Shown: positions 53,588 to 62,750, counted from the first letter of the stretch. The stretch: DNA of 64,000 bases from Spirulina sp034932185 (GCF_034932185.1 NZ_JAYGHW010000005.1:1-64000); one strand, 5' to 3'. The notes: generated from the letters alone by a model not told the origin. Program-made: numbers and translations.

Positions 53588-54688
53588 TTAGATGGTAATG
53601 GGAGAATCAACATTGAGGCTGCGTTCTTCAATGGAAAATTCAACCCCAAACTCAGTTAACTGACGGTTAATATTTTGATTGGCAATTTCTAAGACTTGTT
53701 TGCGTAAATCCATGGAAACATCCCCTGAGCCAAGGATAAAAAAGTTGATTTGGGCTTGGGTAATGGTTTGGTTTTGATGATTCTGTGCTTCTTGAAAACG
53801 CACCTCTGTACTACGGGGATCGATGCCTAAAATATCTTTGGTACTGTCTAAAATAATCTGGCGAACAAAAGCTTTTTCGGTATCTTCAATCAGACGATGA
53901 AAGGTGAGATAGACCAGGGAGATGATTTTTTTGGCGCTGGTGTAGTTTTCAATGTTAATCGAAGCTAACGCACTGTTGGGAACAATCACTAATGTGCCTT
54001 TCCCAGAGGTGCGAATTTTGGTCGATCGCATCCCAATCGATTCCACCCGGCCAAAAATACCATCGGGTAAACCAATATAATCATCCACCACAAAGGGCCG
54101 GTCTAAATAAATGACAATCCCCCCTAAAATTTGCTCTAGGGTTTTCTGAGCGGCAAAAGCAATGGCTAGCCCCCCCACGCCTAAACTGGCGAGGAGGCCG
54201 ACGATATTAAAGCGATGCACCTGGGCGAATATAATCACAACAATGATGATTAGTAATCCATTGGCGATCGCCTTCGTCACATTGAGCAGTTCACTATTCA
54301 CTTTTTGGCGGCTTTGAATCGCGGTATCGAGTAAATAGCGGTCAAATAAGCGGGCAAAAAACCGCGTCCCCAAGAGGATTAAAAAGATGGCTAAGAGTAA
54401 TCCTAAGGCTGTTTCACCAATCCACCACCAATAGTTTAAGGGGAGATAAATTAGCACCACATCGCTCACACCAATGATCACGCTCAGGAGTACGAGAAAT
54501 AGATCGGGGGCGATGAGGCGATAGTAGATATCCTGCCAAAGGGGAGGGAGGCGGGCGATGAGGGCGCGGTAGAGCGATCGCCCCCCTAAGCCCAAGAGAA
54601 TCACGCCTAAAATACTGCCTAAACCGATCAATCCCTTGATCAGGAGGGGGGTAGGGATGGTGATTTGGGTGGCAGTGGTGGGATCCAT
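53588..54688 (-). CDS. MscS-family mechanosensitive channel, paralogue
   Basis: A 366-residue paralogue of the following gene. The corresponding segments are LLASLGVGGLAIAFAAQKTL (pore helix), IVIYLDRPFVVDDYIGLP and GRVESIGMRSTKIRTSGKGT. About half the residues differ from the neighbour, so the duplication is old. The pair may form hetero-oligomers. Confidence 0.93.
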   Translation of the reverse strand: MDPTTATQITIPTPLLIKGLIGLGSILGVILLGLGGRSLYRALIARLPPLWQDIYYRLIAPDLFLVLLSVIIGVSDVVLIYLPLNYWWWIGETALGLLLAIFLILLGTRFFARLFDRYLLDTAIQSRQKVNSELLNVTKAIANGLLIIIVVIIFAQVHRFNIVGLLASLGVGGLAIAFAAQKTLEQILGGIVIYLDRPFVVDDYIGLPDGIFGRVESIGMRSTKIRTSGKGTLVIVPNSALASINIENYTSAKKIISLVYLTFHRLIEDTEKAFVRQIILDSTKDILGIDPRSTEVRFQEAQNHQNQTITQAQINFFILGSGDVSMDLRKQVLEIANQNINRQLTEFGVEFSIEERSLNVDSPITI

Positions 54689-54750
54689 TGGGGGTCAGAA
54701 TGGGGATGCAATCTTTATTGGTTTTATCGCAATGGGGGGTCAGAACACCT

Positions 54751-55407
54751 CTATCCTGAAGGAGATTTTTGTTTGCGGGCAATCACAGCATAAAACGGGT
54801 CATGAATGCCCATCCCTAACAATTGCAAAATGGGGGGGGCGGGGGAAGTTTTGCAGATCACCTCTGGTTCTTCAAAGGCTGGGATCGCCCGGATATAACG
54901 CTGCACCAATTGCACCCGGCTGGATTCTGTCCCTTCTCGCCAGGCGGCGATCGCCTTTTGGTAAAACATCCGATTGGAAAAGCTAATGATTAACAGCCCC
55001 CCCGGTGTCAAAATTCGGGCTACCTCGGCAAACACCTGATCGGGGTATTGCAAATATTGCACGGAAACGCAATTGAGTACCGCCGCAAAACTTTCATCCT
55101 CGAAGGGGAGGGTGGTGTTTTCATTGAGGTTTTGGACGAAGTAGTGATCCAAGCGGGGATTTTTGGCCAGTTCTTCCCCATTCATGCCATGGCCCTCCAC
55201 ATGGGCAAATGCCATTTCTTCCGGTAAATGGGAAACCCAACTGCTCATCAGATCGAGGATGCGGGTTTGGGGGGTGAGGCGATCGCGGTACAGGGTGGTC
55301 AGTTGGGCAATGAAATGATCATCGACATGGGTGACGAAGCGGGGATAGTCGTAAAACAGAGAATCGTTGGTGGGGTCGAGCTTCGTGCGTTGTTCTGGCA
55401 AAAGCAT
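54751..55407 (-). CDS. SAM-dependent methyltransferase-like protein
   Basis: A 218-residue class I methyltransferase-like protein. The usual glycine-rich motif I is replaced by RILDLMSSWVSHLPEE, a variant without GxGxG; the later motifs LPFEDESFAAVLNCVSVQY and EVARILTPGGLLIISFSNRM are normal. It may bind SAM in an unusual way or have another role. Its stop lies 62 bases from the MscS start on the same strand. It is divergent from the hydrolase gene. Confidence 0.8.
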   Translation of the reverse strand: MLLPEQRTKLDPTNDSLFYDYPRFVTHVDDHFIAQLTTLYRDRLTPQTRILDLMSSWVSHLPEEMAFAHVEGHGMNGEELAKNPRLDHYFVQNLNENTTLPFEDESFAAVLNCVSVQYLQYPDQVFAEVARILTPGGLLIISFSNRMFYQKAIAAWREGTESSRVQLVQRYIRAIPAFEEPEVICKTSPAPPILQLLGMGIHDPFYAVIARKQKSPSG

Positions 55408-55460
55408 GGTGATTATCGATAAAATAACGTTACAAAAGTTTAGAAAGTTTTAATCTATCC

Positions 55461-56339
55461 ATGGTAACAGCAGCCGCCCCCGCAACCCTCACCCCCCATG
55501 ATTGGCAATGGCAGGGCCACAACATCCGCTACACCGTCGCCGGGACGGGAGAGCCGCTCCTGTTGATCCATGGGTTTGGGGCTTCCATTGGTCATTGGCG
55601 CAAAAATATCCCGGTTTTAGCCGCGGCGGGCTATCAGGTCTATGGCCTTGACCTGTTGGGGTTTGGGGGTTCGGCTAAACCGGCGTTGGCCTACAGTCTG
55701 GAGTTATGGGAGGCGCAGATTTGTGATTTTTGGCAGGCCCACATTGGCCGGCCGATGGTGATGGTGGGGAATTCTATCGGGGGGCTGTTGACGTTGATGG
55801 TGATGGCGCACCGGCCGGAAATCACGGAAGGCGGGGTATTGATTAATTGTGCGGGGGGGCTGAACCACCGGCCGGAGGAGTTAAACCCGCTGTTGCGGTT
55901 GGTGATGGGGACGTTTACGCAGTTGGTGAGTTCTCCCCTGGTGGGGCCTTTGGTGTTTAACCAAATTCGCCAGCGGGGCCGGATTAAGAATACGCTTTAT
56001 CAGGTGTATGGCGATCGCAATGCTGTCACGGATGATCTGGTGGAGTTGCTCTATCAACCTTCCTGTGATGCGGGGGCGCAGGCGGTGTTTGCTTCGGTGT
56101 TGACTGCACCCCCTGGCCCGGCTCCGGGGGAATTGTTACCAGCGATCGCGCAACCGCTGTTAATTCTGTGGGGGGATGCTGATCCCTGGACTCCGATCTC
56201 TGGTTCTAAAATCTATCAAAATCTCCCCCAAGGGGAATTCCACATCATCCCGAAGGCGGGCCATTGTCCCCACGACGAAACCCCGGATCAAGTCAATGCC
56301 CTTATCCTCCAATGGTTAGCGGCTCACGCTCAGGATTAG
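55461..56339 (+). CDS. Alpha/beta-fold hydrolase
   Basis: A 292-residue alpha/beta hydrolase. Oxyanion motif LLLIHGFGASIGHWRKN, nucleophile Ser in MVGNSIGGLLTL, acid Asp in LWGDADPWTP and catalytic His in KAGHCPHDE are all in order. No signal peptide is seen, so the protein is cytoplasmic or thylakoid-associated. Substrate is not predictable; many cyanobacterial relatives are annotated as esterases or lipases. Confidence 0.9.
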   Translation: MVTAAAPATLTPHDWQWQGHNIRYTVAGTGEPLLLIHGFGASIGHWRKNIPVLAAAGYQVYGLDLLGFGGSAKPALAYSLELWEAQICDFWQAHIGRPMVMVGNSIGGLLTLMVMAHRPEITEGGVLINCAGGLNHRPEELNPLLRLVMGTFTQLVSSPLVGPLVFNQIRQRGRIKNTLYQVYGDRNAVTDDLVELLYQPSCDAGAQAVFASVLTAPPGPAPGELLPAIAQPLLILWGDADPWTPISGSKIYQNLPQGEFHIIPKAGHCPHDETPDQVNALILQWLAAHAQD

Positions 56340-56363
56340 GGGATATTCAGATATATTGCTGAT

Positions 56364-56396
56364 GTAGGGGCGAAAAATTTTAAATTTCGCCCCCAC
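56364..56396. terminator. Inverted GGGGCGAAA repeat after the hydrolase gene
   Basis: GGGGCGAAA (56367-56375) and TTTCGCCCC (56385-56393) enclose an AT-rich loop, 27 bases after the hydrolase stop. It belongs to the dispersed GGGGCGAAAAATT family and probably ends transcription here. Confidence 0.55.
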
Positions 56397-56419
56397 GCCG
56401 ATCAACTCTACAACGTCCA

Positions 56420-56683
56420 ATGAATAAACAACAACTAATTGACGAACTGGAATCAACGCCTGATTTTTTAATTCAAGAAGTCTATGACTTTCTGCTTTTT
56501 TTAAAAACGAAGGTCAAGGTTCAACCTATCCCAGATTCTTCTCCTGCCAACAATAACCCGATCCTGCAAATGATTGATGAAATTACCGCCGAAGTTCCTT
56601 TACAGGAATGGGATCAACTTCCCAAGGATTTTTCTCAACAGTTAGATCATTATCTTTACGGTGTCCCTAAACAAGAATCATGA
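56420..56683 (+). CDS. DUF2281-type antitoxin
   Basis: An 87-residue protein with the DUF2281-like start QQLIDELESTPDFLIQEVYD, followed by DFLLFLKTK and a loose acidic second half ending in a Trp-Asp-Gln-Leu segment. It overlaps the PIN-domain gene by 4 bases (ATGA), the normal order for an antitoxin. AT-rich, unlike the neighbours to the left. Confidence 0.78.
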   Translation: MNKQQLIDELESTPDFLIQEVYDFLLFLKTKVKVQPIPDSSPANNNPILQMIDEITAEVPLQEWDQLPKDFSQQLDHYLYGVPKQES

Positions 56684-57090
56684 AGACTGTTTTTGCAGAT
56701 ACAGGATACTGGATTGCATTGCTGAATTCGAGTAACAATTTACATTCAAAGTCAAAGGAAATAACCCAAGCCCTTTATCCTCTAAAAATTATTACTACTG
56801 AAATGATTTTTGTTGAATGCTTAAATGCCTTTTCTGGTCAAAGGAAATGGTTAAAGTCATCAATGATCAAATTAGTGAAGCGTTCTCAAGATAACGAAAA
56901 TATCACAATCATTCCTCATGATCAAGAATTATTTTTAGCAGCACTTGAATTTTATGCAAACCGTTTAGACCAGTCTTGGAGTTTAACAGATTGTGCATCA
57001 TTTTGCGTTATGAAAGAACAGAACATTATGGATGCACTTGCTTATGATAAGCACTTTGTCCAAGCCGGTTTTAATGCATTGTTACGATAA
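56680..57090 (+). CDS. vapC: VapC-type PIN-domain toxin
   Basis: A 136-residue PIN-domain protein. Acidic residues occur at the expected places: Asp in VFADTGYWIALLN, Glu in MIFVECLNAF, Asp in LTDCASFCVM and Asp in DALAYDKHFVQAGF. It should be an RNase held in check by the preceding DUF2281 protein. Confidence 0.88.
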   Translation: MKTVFADTGYWIALLNSSNNLHSKSKEITQALYPLKIITTEMIFVECLNAFSGQRKWLKSSMIKLVKRSQDNENITIIPHDQELFLAALEFYANRLDQSWSLTDCASFCVMKEQNIMDALAYDKHFVQAGFNALLR

Positions 57091-57207
57091 TGCACAGTAT
57101 CTAAAACTGGGTCTTTTGGATATGTATTTATAAGGAAAATTTATCACAAAAAAATCAAGATAAGAAGCGTCTGCGCATATTTTCAAAATTCATAAAGTAA
57201 TTATAAA

Positions 57208-57342
57208 TGTAGGGTGCGTCAGATGGAATTAATTATGCAATTAGTGGTTCAATTTTGCTTGACGCACCATTTTCTGAATGGTGATTTTGCGTTAGTTACG
57301 AAGTTATTTTTTTGTGGTTTAATTTCTCTAATGCATCCTACA
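57208..57342. repeat. MITE-like element, TGTAGGGTGC ends
   Basis: Ends TGTAGGGTGC (57208-57217) and GCATCCTACA (57333-57342) are inverted with one mismatch, 135 bp overall. Inside is another inverted pair, GGTGCGTC (57213-57220) and GACGCACC (57261-57268). A partial relative (GGTGCGTCAG) lies at about 58052. The remainder of the 319-base gap 57091-57409 is AT-rich with no gene. Confidence 0.75.
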
Positions 57343-57409
57343 ACTTTTGAATAATTCGAGATTGCATTGCCTTAAGTTTTATTAGTTAGTTTACACTCAT
57401 CAAACGCTC

Positions 57410-58024
57410 ATGATCAACCTCCAAACATTCTGTAAAATTCGTGAACAATTTGGACATTTTGCAAGTTGGGCAGTGTGGGCAGAGGAAGGTAAAAAAACCA
57501 AAGATAATATTGATGATCTCACTGTATTAGATCCTGAACAAAATCCTGCACTGCTCGATGTACTCCATGGAAATACAGTTTTACTTGGCCTGAATATCTC
57601 TCGCAAAATTGAGCGATCGCTGGGCAACTTTCATGATCCTCGACCAATGGCCACAGATTTTAAGATACGATATGCTTTGAAAGAAACTCCCTATTGGGGA
57701 TCTTACATGACCGATATAATTAAAGATTTTGAAGAGAAAGCTTCTGGAAAAATGATGAAGTTTCTCCGAGAAAACGCTGATTTTGAGCAAAAAAATATAC
57801 AAATGCTGAGGGAAGAAATAGAGGTATTGGGTGTTCCCAATCCGATTTTAATTACATTTGGAAAGGATGCTGGACTTCTAGCAAAGCGTAATCTCGGCGA
57901 AGAATTTCAGATCGTCTGCATACCGCATTATGCAAACTATATTTCTAAAGAAAATTACCGTCTACAACTGGAAAAAGTGCTTCCCAAAACAATAACCAAT
58001 ACCAATATTTTACACATCAAGTAA
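57410..58024 (+). CDS. Unknown protein with possible uracil-DNA-glycosylase-like motifs
   Basis: A 204-residue protein of no family that I can name. Short motifs resemble, in order, those of the uracil-DNA glycosylase superfamily: VLLGLNISR and an FHDPRP segment near the first motif, YWGSYMTDIIKD in the place of the xxxTNLVK strand, a helix plus PNPILITFGKDA (compare Pxxxxx-G-xxA), and IPHYANYIS in place of the HPS loop with its His. The similarity is weak and the catalytic acid is not obvious. It is AT-rich and lies in the same accessory patch as the DUF2281/VapC pair. Confidence 0.6.
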   Translation: MINLQTFCKIREQFGHFASWAVWAEEGKKTKDNIDDLTVLDPEQNPALLDVLHGNTVLLGLNISRKIERSLGNFHDPRPMATDFKIRYALKETPYWGSYMTDIIKDFEEKASGKMMKFLRENADFEQKNIQMLREEIEVLGVPNPILITFGKDAGLLAKRNLGEEFQIVCIPHYANYISKENYRLQLEKVLPKTITNTNILHIK

Positions 58025-58141
58025 TAATTTTTGATGTACATCAATGGCGATGGTGCGTCAGTCGTGAAGATGCTCGTTTTTATCATCAGTAATCTCTCTG
58101 AAACACCCTATAACTCAAACCAAAAGGGAAAGTTTTTGCGC

Positions 58142-60298
58142 CTACTTATCGGTGAATTGCCAGATGCCTTGCCAGGGAGAGGGGAAACCATTCCGATCGC
58201 ACCAAGCGAGACGTTCTAAATAAAGACTCGCCGTTTTGTCCGTGGGGTTTTGGGTGAGGACGGCATTAAACGCAGCTTGAGCCGTGGGAATGTCCCCCTG
58301 TTGGTAGGCAGCAATCCCTGCCATGAAATCCGGTTGCGTGGCTAACTTGCGATCCTTGTCCGGGTCAGCATCAAGGACTTCATAAATGGCGATCGCCTCC
58401 CCCCTGCCCTTCACCATTACCCGATCCAAAAACCGCACCGAGTAGGAATGCTCCCCTAAATTGTCCAACACCGCCTCCGAAATTAACACCGCCACACCAT
58501 AAAACTTCGTTAACCCCTCCAGCCGCGCTGCCAAATTCACCGTATCGGAAAACGCATCCCCCTGCATCCGCCCCGTTTCCCCGACAATCCCCACCATAAT
58601 CCGCCCAAAATGAATGCCGATACCAATTTGAATCGGGAACGTTTGGGGGATAACTTGGTTGTAATGGCGTACCCGCTCCTGTTGGGCGATCGCCGCCGCC
58701 ACCGCATCCCGTGAACCCTGGGGAAAAGCCGCCATAATCCCATCCCCCAAATATTTCACAATGAAGCCGTCATGCTTGCGAATCTCCGGCGAAACCTGCT
58801 CCAAATAACCATTAATAAACGTGAAACTTTCCTGGGGGGTCATCTGCTCCAACAACGTCGTAAAGGAACGAATATCCGAAAACAACATTGCCATATCTGT
58901 ACTAACGTGCTCCCCTAGGGCCACATTCACCAAACTATCCCGCCGCAAAAACTCCAAATATTCCGCTGGCACAAACCGCGCAAAGGAGTTGCGCTGACTT
59001 TCTAAACTTTCAAAAGATTCCTTCAGTTGAGCCGTCATACTGTTAAAAGAATTGGCCAACCGCAACAATTCATTAATCCCTTGGGTCGTGACATTTTGCT
59101 CCAATTGCCCCCCGGCGATCGCCTCTGTAGCCTGAATCAACCGCAAAATCGGCCCCATTAAAATCCGTGCCGTGACAATCCCCACTCCTGTGGCGATCGC
59201 CAAAGCCAAGAGGCAAAGTAACACCGTATTGCGGGTATTGGCCTGGATTTGCCCCATAAAATCCGCCTCCGGCACCACCAACACCACCAACCAATCCAGC
59301 CCCTGCCCATCCCGAAAGGGGGCAACTTGAATAAATTGCCGTTTCCCCTCAATGGCAAAATCCAGTTGCTGACTTTCGCGAATATCAAAAAAATTGCCAA
59401 AATGCCGCAATAAATGAGCAGCAGTTGCCCGCACTAAAGGATCTTCGCTTTCCGTTGCCTGTAACCGTCGCGGGTGATTCGTTCGCTGACGCGGATCCTT
59501 TGCCGCCACCGCATAATCATCATCGGTGGAACTGGAAATTAACGCCCCAGACCGCTCAATAATAAAAGCCTCCCCCGATTTGCCAATATCCAAACTGTGG
59601 AGAAATGTCCGCAACTCTTCCGACAGGACAATATCCGTACCACAGACCCCCAATAAAGCATTGTCCCGATACACCGGCTGGCTGGCGGTAATCGTCGGCA
59701 ACCCAGAGGAAAAATCGAGATAAATCGGACTCCAGGTGGGTTGCCCGGCTTGGCGACCAGCAATATACCAAGGGCGTTGCCGAGGGTCATAGGGGGCAAC
59801 GGCTTCCAGTAAATGGGTGAGGTTGCCTTGATTGTCCACATCGTAGAGTTGGTAAATGCCCCCAGTGCGCTGATTGCTGGCCATCATTTGCAGCGTGCGA
59901 CGGTCGAAGCGACTGGTTCCTCGGCGGCGCGTGGCCCCAAAAAAATCGCCCCGCTCATTACCACAGTAAAGACTATTGGTGAGGGGGGTATTTTTGAGTT
60001 GCTGAATCAGTTGCGAGCCGCCCCTGATATTGGTGAGATCTAATGTGCCATTGCTGAGGGCGGTGGCATTGAGGCTATTGACGAGATGGGGAGAGGCAAC
60101 GGAATAATGGAGGCGTTGCTGAATACGGGCAGTGAGTTCACTGCGCAACTGGGAGGCGAGGCTATGGACTGCCCGTTGCCCGGTGCGAAAGGAGAGATAA
60201 CCAACAATGCTGACGGCGATCGCCATTTGCAGCAAAAACGGCGCAATTAAGACAACCCGCAGGGGCAAGGGGGCAATGGGCTTAAAGAATCGCTTCAT
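58142..60298 (-). CDS. Cache-HAMP class III nucleotide cyclase
   Basis: A 718-residue receptor. Helix 1 (LPLRVVLIAPFLLQMAIAVS) leads into a periplasmic dCache-like sensor of about 310 residues (APYDPRQRPWYIAG, TASQPVYRDNALLGVCGTDI), then helix 2 and a HAMP domain. The cyclase domain has both metal aspartates (AMLFSDIRSFTTLLEQ and VKYLGDGIMAAF), the adenine-selecting Lys before YLGDG and GDAFSDTVNLAARLEGL. A short C-terminal TPR-like tail follows. The product is probably cAMP. The start is taken as MKRFFKPIAP at 60298 rather than 60349. Confidence 0.9.
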   Translation of the reverse strand: MKRFFKPIAPLPLRVVLIAPFLLQMAIAVSIVGYLSFRTGQRAVHSLASQLRSELTARIQQRLHYSVASPHLVNSLNATALSNGTLDLTNIRGGSQLIQQLKNTPLTNSLYCGNERGDFFGATRRRGTSRFDRRTLQMMASNQRTGGIYQLYDVDNQGNLTHLLEAVAPYDPRQRPWYIAGRQAGQPTWSPIYLDFSSGLPTITASQPVYRDNALLGVCGTDIVLSEELRTFLHSLDIGKSGEAFIIERSGALISSSTDDDYAVAAKDPRQRTNHPRRLQATESEDPLVRATAAHLLRHFGNFFDIRESQQLDFAIEGKRQFIQVAPFRDGQGLDWLVVLVVPEADFMGQIQANTRNTVLLCLLALAIATGVGIVTARILMGPILRLIQATEAIAGGQLEQNVTTQGINELLRLANSFNSMTAQLKESFESLESQRNSFARFVPAEYLEFLRRDSLVNVALGEHVSTDMAMLFSDIRSFTTLLEQMTPQESFTFINGYLEQVSPEIRKHDGFIVKYLGDGIMAAFPQGSRDAVAAAIAQQERVRHYNQVIPQTFPIQIGIGIHFGRIMVGIVGETGRMQGDAFSDTVNLAARLEGLTKFYGVAVLISEAVLDNLGEHSYSVRFLDRVMVKGRGEAIAIYEVLDADPDKDRKLATQPDFMAGIAAYQQGDIPTAQAAFNAVLTQNPTDKTASLYLERLAWCDRNGFPSPWQGIWQFTDK

Positions 60299-60492
60299 AC
60301 GGTCAGGGAGGGGATAGGCAGGCGCTCGGGTGCGCGATGGCTTGCCCATCGCGGATCGCTTTTATCGTAACCTCAACAGTTTCCCGCTACGACTTTCGGA
60401 AGCATTTTCTCTCAGGGCATCTATGCCTCAATATTGCGCCACATCGATCATTAGTATTTCCCCTAAGCGGGAGAGATCAGCGCGATCGCCAA

Positions 60493-60531
60493 GGGGCGAA
60501 AATTTTTCAATAAATTTTCAATTTTCGCCCC
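60493..60531 (-). terminator. Perfect 12-base inverted repeat below the transketolase-like gene
   Basis: GGGGCGAAAATT (60493-60504) and AATTTTCGCCCC (60520-60531) enclose 15 bases, 24 bases below the stop on the minus strand. It is a member of the dispersed GGGGCGAAAAATT family acting as a likely terminator. Between it and the cyclase start lie about 195 bases with no gene. Confidence 0.6.
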
Positions 60532-60554
60532 GACAAGGTTTTGCGGTGGAGGGT

Positions 60555-62750
60555 TTAACCCAGCAACGCCTTAGCCCGTGCGACAAAGGCTTCAGCGGTT
60601 AAGCCATTAATGGCCATCACCGCCGCCGCACTAGCCGCCGTTTCCCCCCGTTTCCAGGCAAACAAATCACGGGGAGCCTTAGCCCGCAACAGCACCGGCT
60701 CCAACATCGCCCCAGAGCCGCCGGTAATGGCTAACACTGCATCGCCCCCAAAGAGATCATCAAAGGACTGATCACTCAAAAACCCTTGATCTGCATCACT
60801 ACACAGTTCCCAAGCCACATCGGAGGCCCGATAGAGGCGACGGGGGTTAATCACACTGACAATTTTCGACCCGATTCCCTCAGCCGCCAGTTGCTCCGCC
60901 GCCGCTAAAGCGGGGATCAATGTCATATCTCCCAAAACCGCAAACACCACAGTTTTACTGCCGGGGGTGGTTTGCAGCACAAAGGCCCCCTGATCTAACC
61001 CGGTGCGGGTTTGGGCGAGGGTCGATCGCACCGGCAAAGGCGATTTTGAGACGGTGATTGTAATCCCTTTATTTTTCTGCCCTAGGGCCCAGTCATAACA
61101 GGCTTGGGTGCTGTTGGCATCGCAGGGGAAAAGGGGGAAAACGTTACCATTGCGCATCATGGCGGCGAAATAGTTTTCGACCTCTGGCCGTTGGTGTGTC
61201 CAACCGTTGCGGCCCTGCTCTAAGGCTCCGGCGGTAAACAGACAAACGGTGGCGGGGGTGAGGCGGCGCAGTTCCGCCATAGCTTGGGTGACGGTTTGCC
61301 AGATGGGGAGGCCGTTGATGGCAAAGGATTCATAGGAACACCAGAGCGATCGCCCCCCAAACAACGCCTGAGCCGCCGCCAACCCTGCACAGGCATCTTC
61401 ACTCAAGGGTTCATAAACCTGGCCTTGGGGTTGTTGGAAGTAATCCGCATCGGGGGTGGGGTGGAGGATTTTCAGGCCCACGTTAATGTTATTAATCCCC
61501 GATGCGGCATTGCCATCGGCATTGGTGACAACAAAATCCGGGTCTTCATGGCCCACCTGTACCACCATTGACCCCATGGCGGTGGTGGAAACTTGTTTAT
61601 CGCCAATGGGGAATTCTTGGCTGATCAGTGTGCCTAAATCCGGCAATGGCCGGGTGGTTTCGGTGACGGCGGTTTGGGAGGCGGGGCCGCCGTTGGCGCG
61701 AACATAGTTAGTCCGCACTAATTCCCAGGCTTGGGGGGTGAGGGCGCGGGCCTTGAGGGCTTCGATAATATAGTCTTTTTCGACGGAATCCCCTGGATAA
61801 AGGTTGTGGGATTTTGCTCCCCGTTTATGCACCCCTGCACCTTTGAGTTGTTTGACGATTAAGACGGTGAGTTTGCCACCGAGGGCAGATTGAGCAGCTT
61901 TGTCGGTGGCTTCTAACAGGGCTTGGGTAAACCGCAGGCGAGCCGGGAATGAAAAGGCGGTGCTATCCACATAGGCCCCGTTTTGTCCCGCATCATCATA
62001 TTCCTTGGCATCCACGAGGATGATTTCCTGGAAACCATTCCCCTGCCAATAGGCGATCATTTCGGCGTTGGTTTTGGTGGAAACCATGCTGTGGTGTTCT
62101 TGGCTGTAGCCATTCCAGACGAGGATCGGCAAGAAGTTGGTGGTTTGGGGATAGGCGGTGTTGAAGTGGCCGAAACTGCTCATGATGTAGGGTTCCCCAA
62201 GGCCACCGTCGCCAATGGTGACGGGGAAAAGGATGCCGGGGTTGAGCTTTGCGCCGGCCATGGCGAAATGTTGCCCTTGACCTAAGGGGCCAGCGGGGTT
62301 AAGCAGGCCGGGAATTTGGCCGGAAAGGTGGCCGAGGAGGCCGTGGGTTTCCCGGAAGCGATCGCGCATCTCCTGCACCGTGGTAATCCCCATCGCTTCG
62401 AGGGATTGATCGAGGAAAACATTGCTATAAAAACCGGGGGCATGGTGGCCCACTTCCGTGGTGATGTTTTTATACCCCAACATCATCAGGGCGGCGATCC
62501 CGTCGGCAATACTGGCAAAACCGCCGGGGTGGCCCGATTCTTTGCTGGCGGTAATTTGGAGCGTCAGGTAGCGTAGGGCATCCGCCGCCAGGAGGGTTTG
62601 ATAAACGGCGTTGGGGTCACTGGGGGAGGCGATCGCCCTTTCACCCGCAGCAATGGCCGCTGTGGTTCCGTGGGCCTCGAATCCTTCTAAACTTTCGGCA
62701 AAATATTGAATACCCTCACAAAAGGCGGGGATGGCGGTAGCTACAGACAT
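60555..62750 (-). CDS. Transketolase/phosphoketolase-like TPP enzyme
   Basis: A 731-residue thiamine-diphosphate enzyme. KESGHPGGFASIADGIAALM, and IGDGGLGEPYIMSSFGHFNT with LPILVWNGY, cover the TPP-binding half; the LPIL-x-NGY part resembles phosphoketolase more than transketolase. The acidic TPP residue and central domain appear later, near YEPLSEDACAGLAAAQALFG. The overall length is below that of classical phosphoketolase (about 800) and above transketolase (about 670). It may act on xylulose-5-phosphate or fructose-6-phosphate in carbon metabolism, but the reaction is not certain. Confidence 0.75.
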   Translation of the reverse strand: MSVATAIPAFCEGIQYFAESLEGFEAHGTTAAIAAGERAIASPSDPNAVYQTLLAADALRYLTLQITASKESGHPGGFASIADGIAALMMLGYKNITTEVGHHAPGFYSNVFLDQSLEAMGITTVQEMRDRFRETHGLLGHLSGQIPGLLNPAGPLGQGQHFAMAGAKLNPGILFPVTIGDGGLGEPYIMSSFGHFNTAYPQTTNFLPILVWNGYSQEHHSMVSTKTNAEMIAYWQGNGFQEIILVDAKEYDDAGQNGAYVDSTAFSFPARLRFTQALLEATDKAAQSALGGKLTVLIVKQLKGAGVHKRGAKSHNLYPGDSVEKDYIIEALKARALTPQAWELVRTNYVRANGGPASQTAVTETTRPLPDLGTLISQEFPIGDKQVSTTAMGSMVVQVGHEDPDFVVTNADGNAASGINNINVGLKILHPTPDADYFQQPQGQVYEPLSEDACAGLAAAQALFGGRSLWCSYESFAINGLPIWQTVTQAMAELRRLTPATVCLFTAGALEQGRNGWTHQRPEVENYFAAMMRNGNVFPLFPCDANSTQACYDWALGQKNKGITITVSKSPLPVRSTLAQTRTGLDQGAFVLQTTPGSKTVVFAVLGDMTLIPALAAAEQLAAEGIGSKIVSVINPRRLYRASDVAWELCSDADQGFLSDQSFDDLFGGDAVLAITGGSGAMLEPVLLRAKAPRDLFAWKRGETAASAAAVMAINGLTAEAFVARAKALLG

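Noticed and set aside
58031..58219. 62-codon frame after the 57410 gene
   Set aside because: It overlaps the cyclase 3' end, lies over a MITE fragment and shows no protein features.
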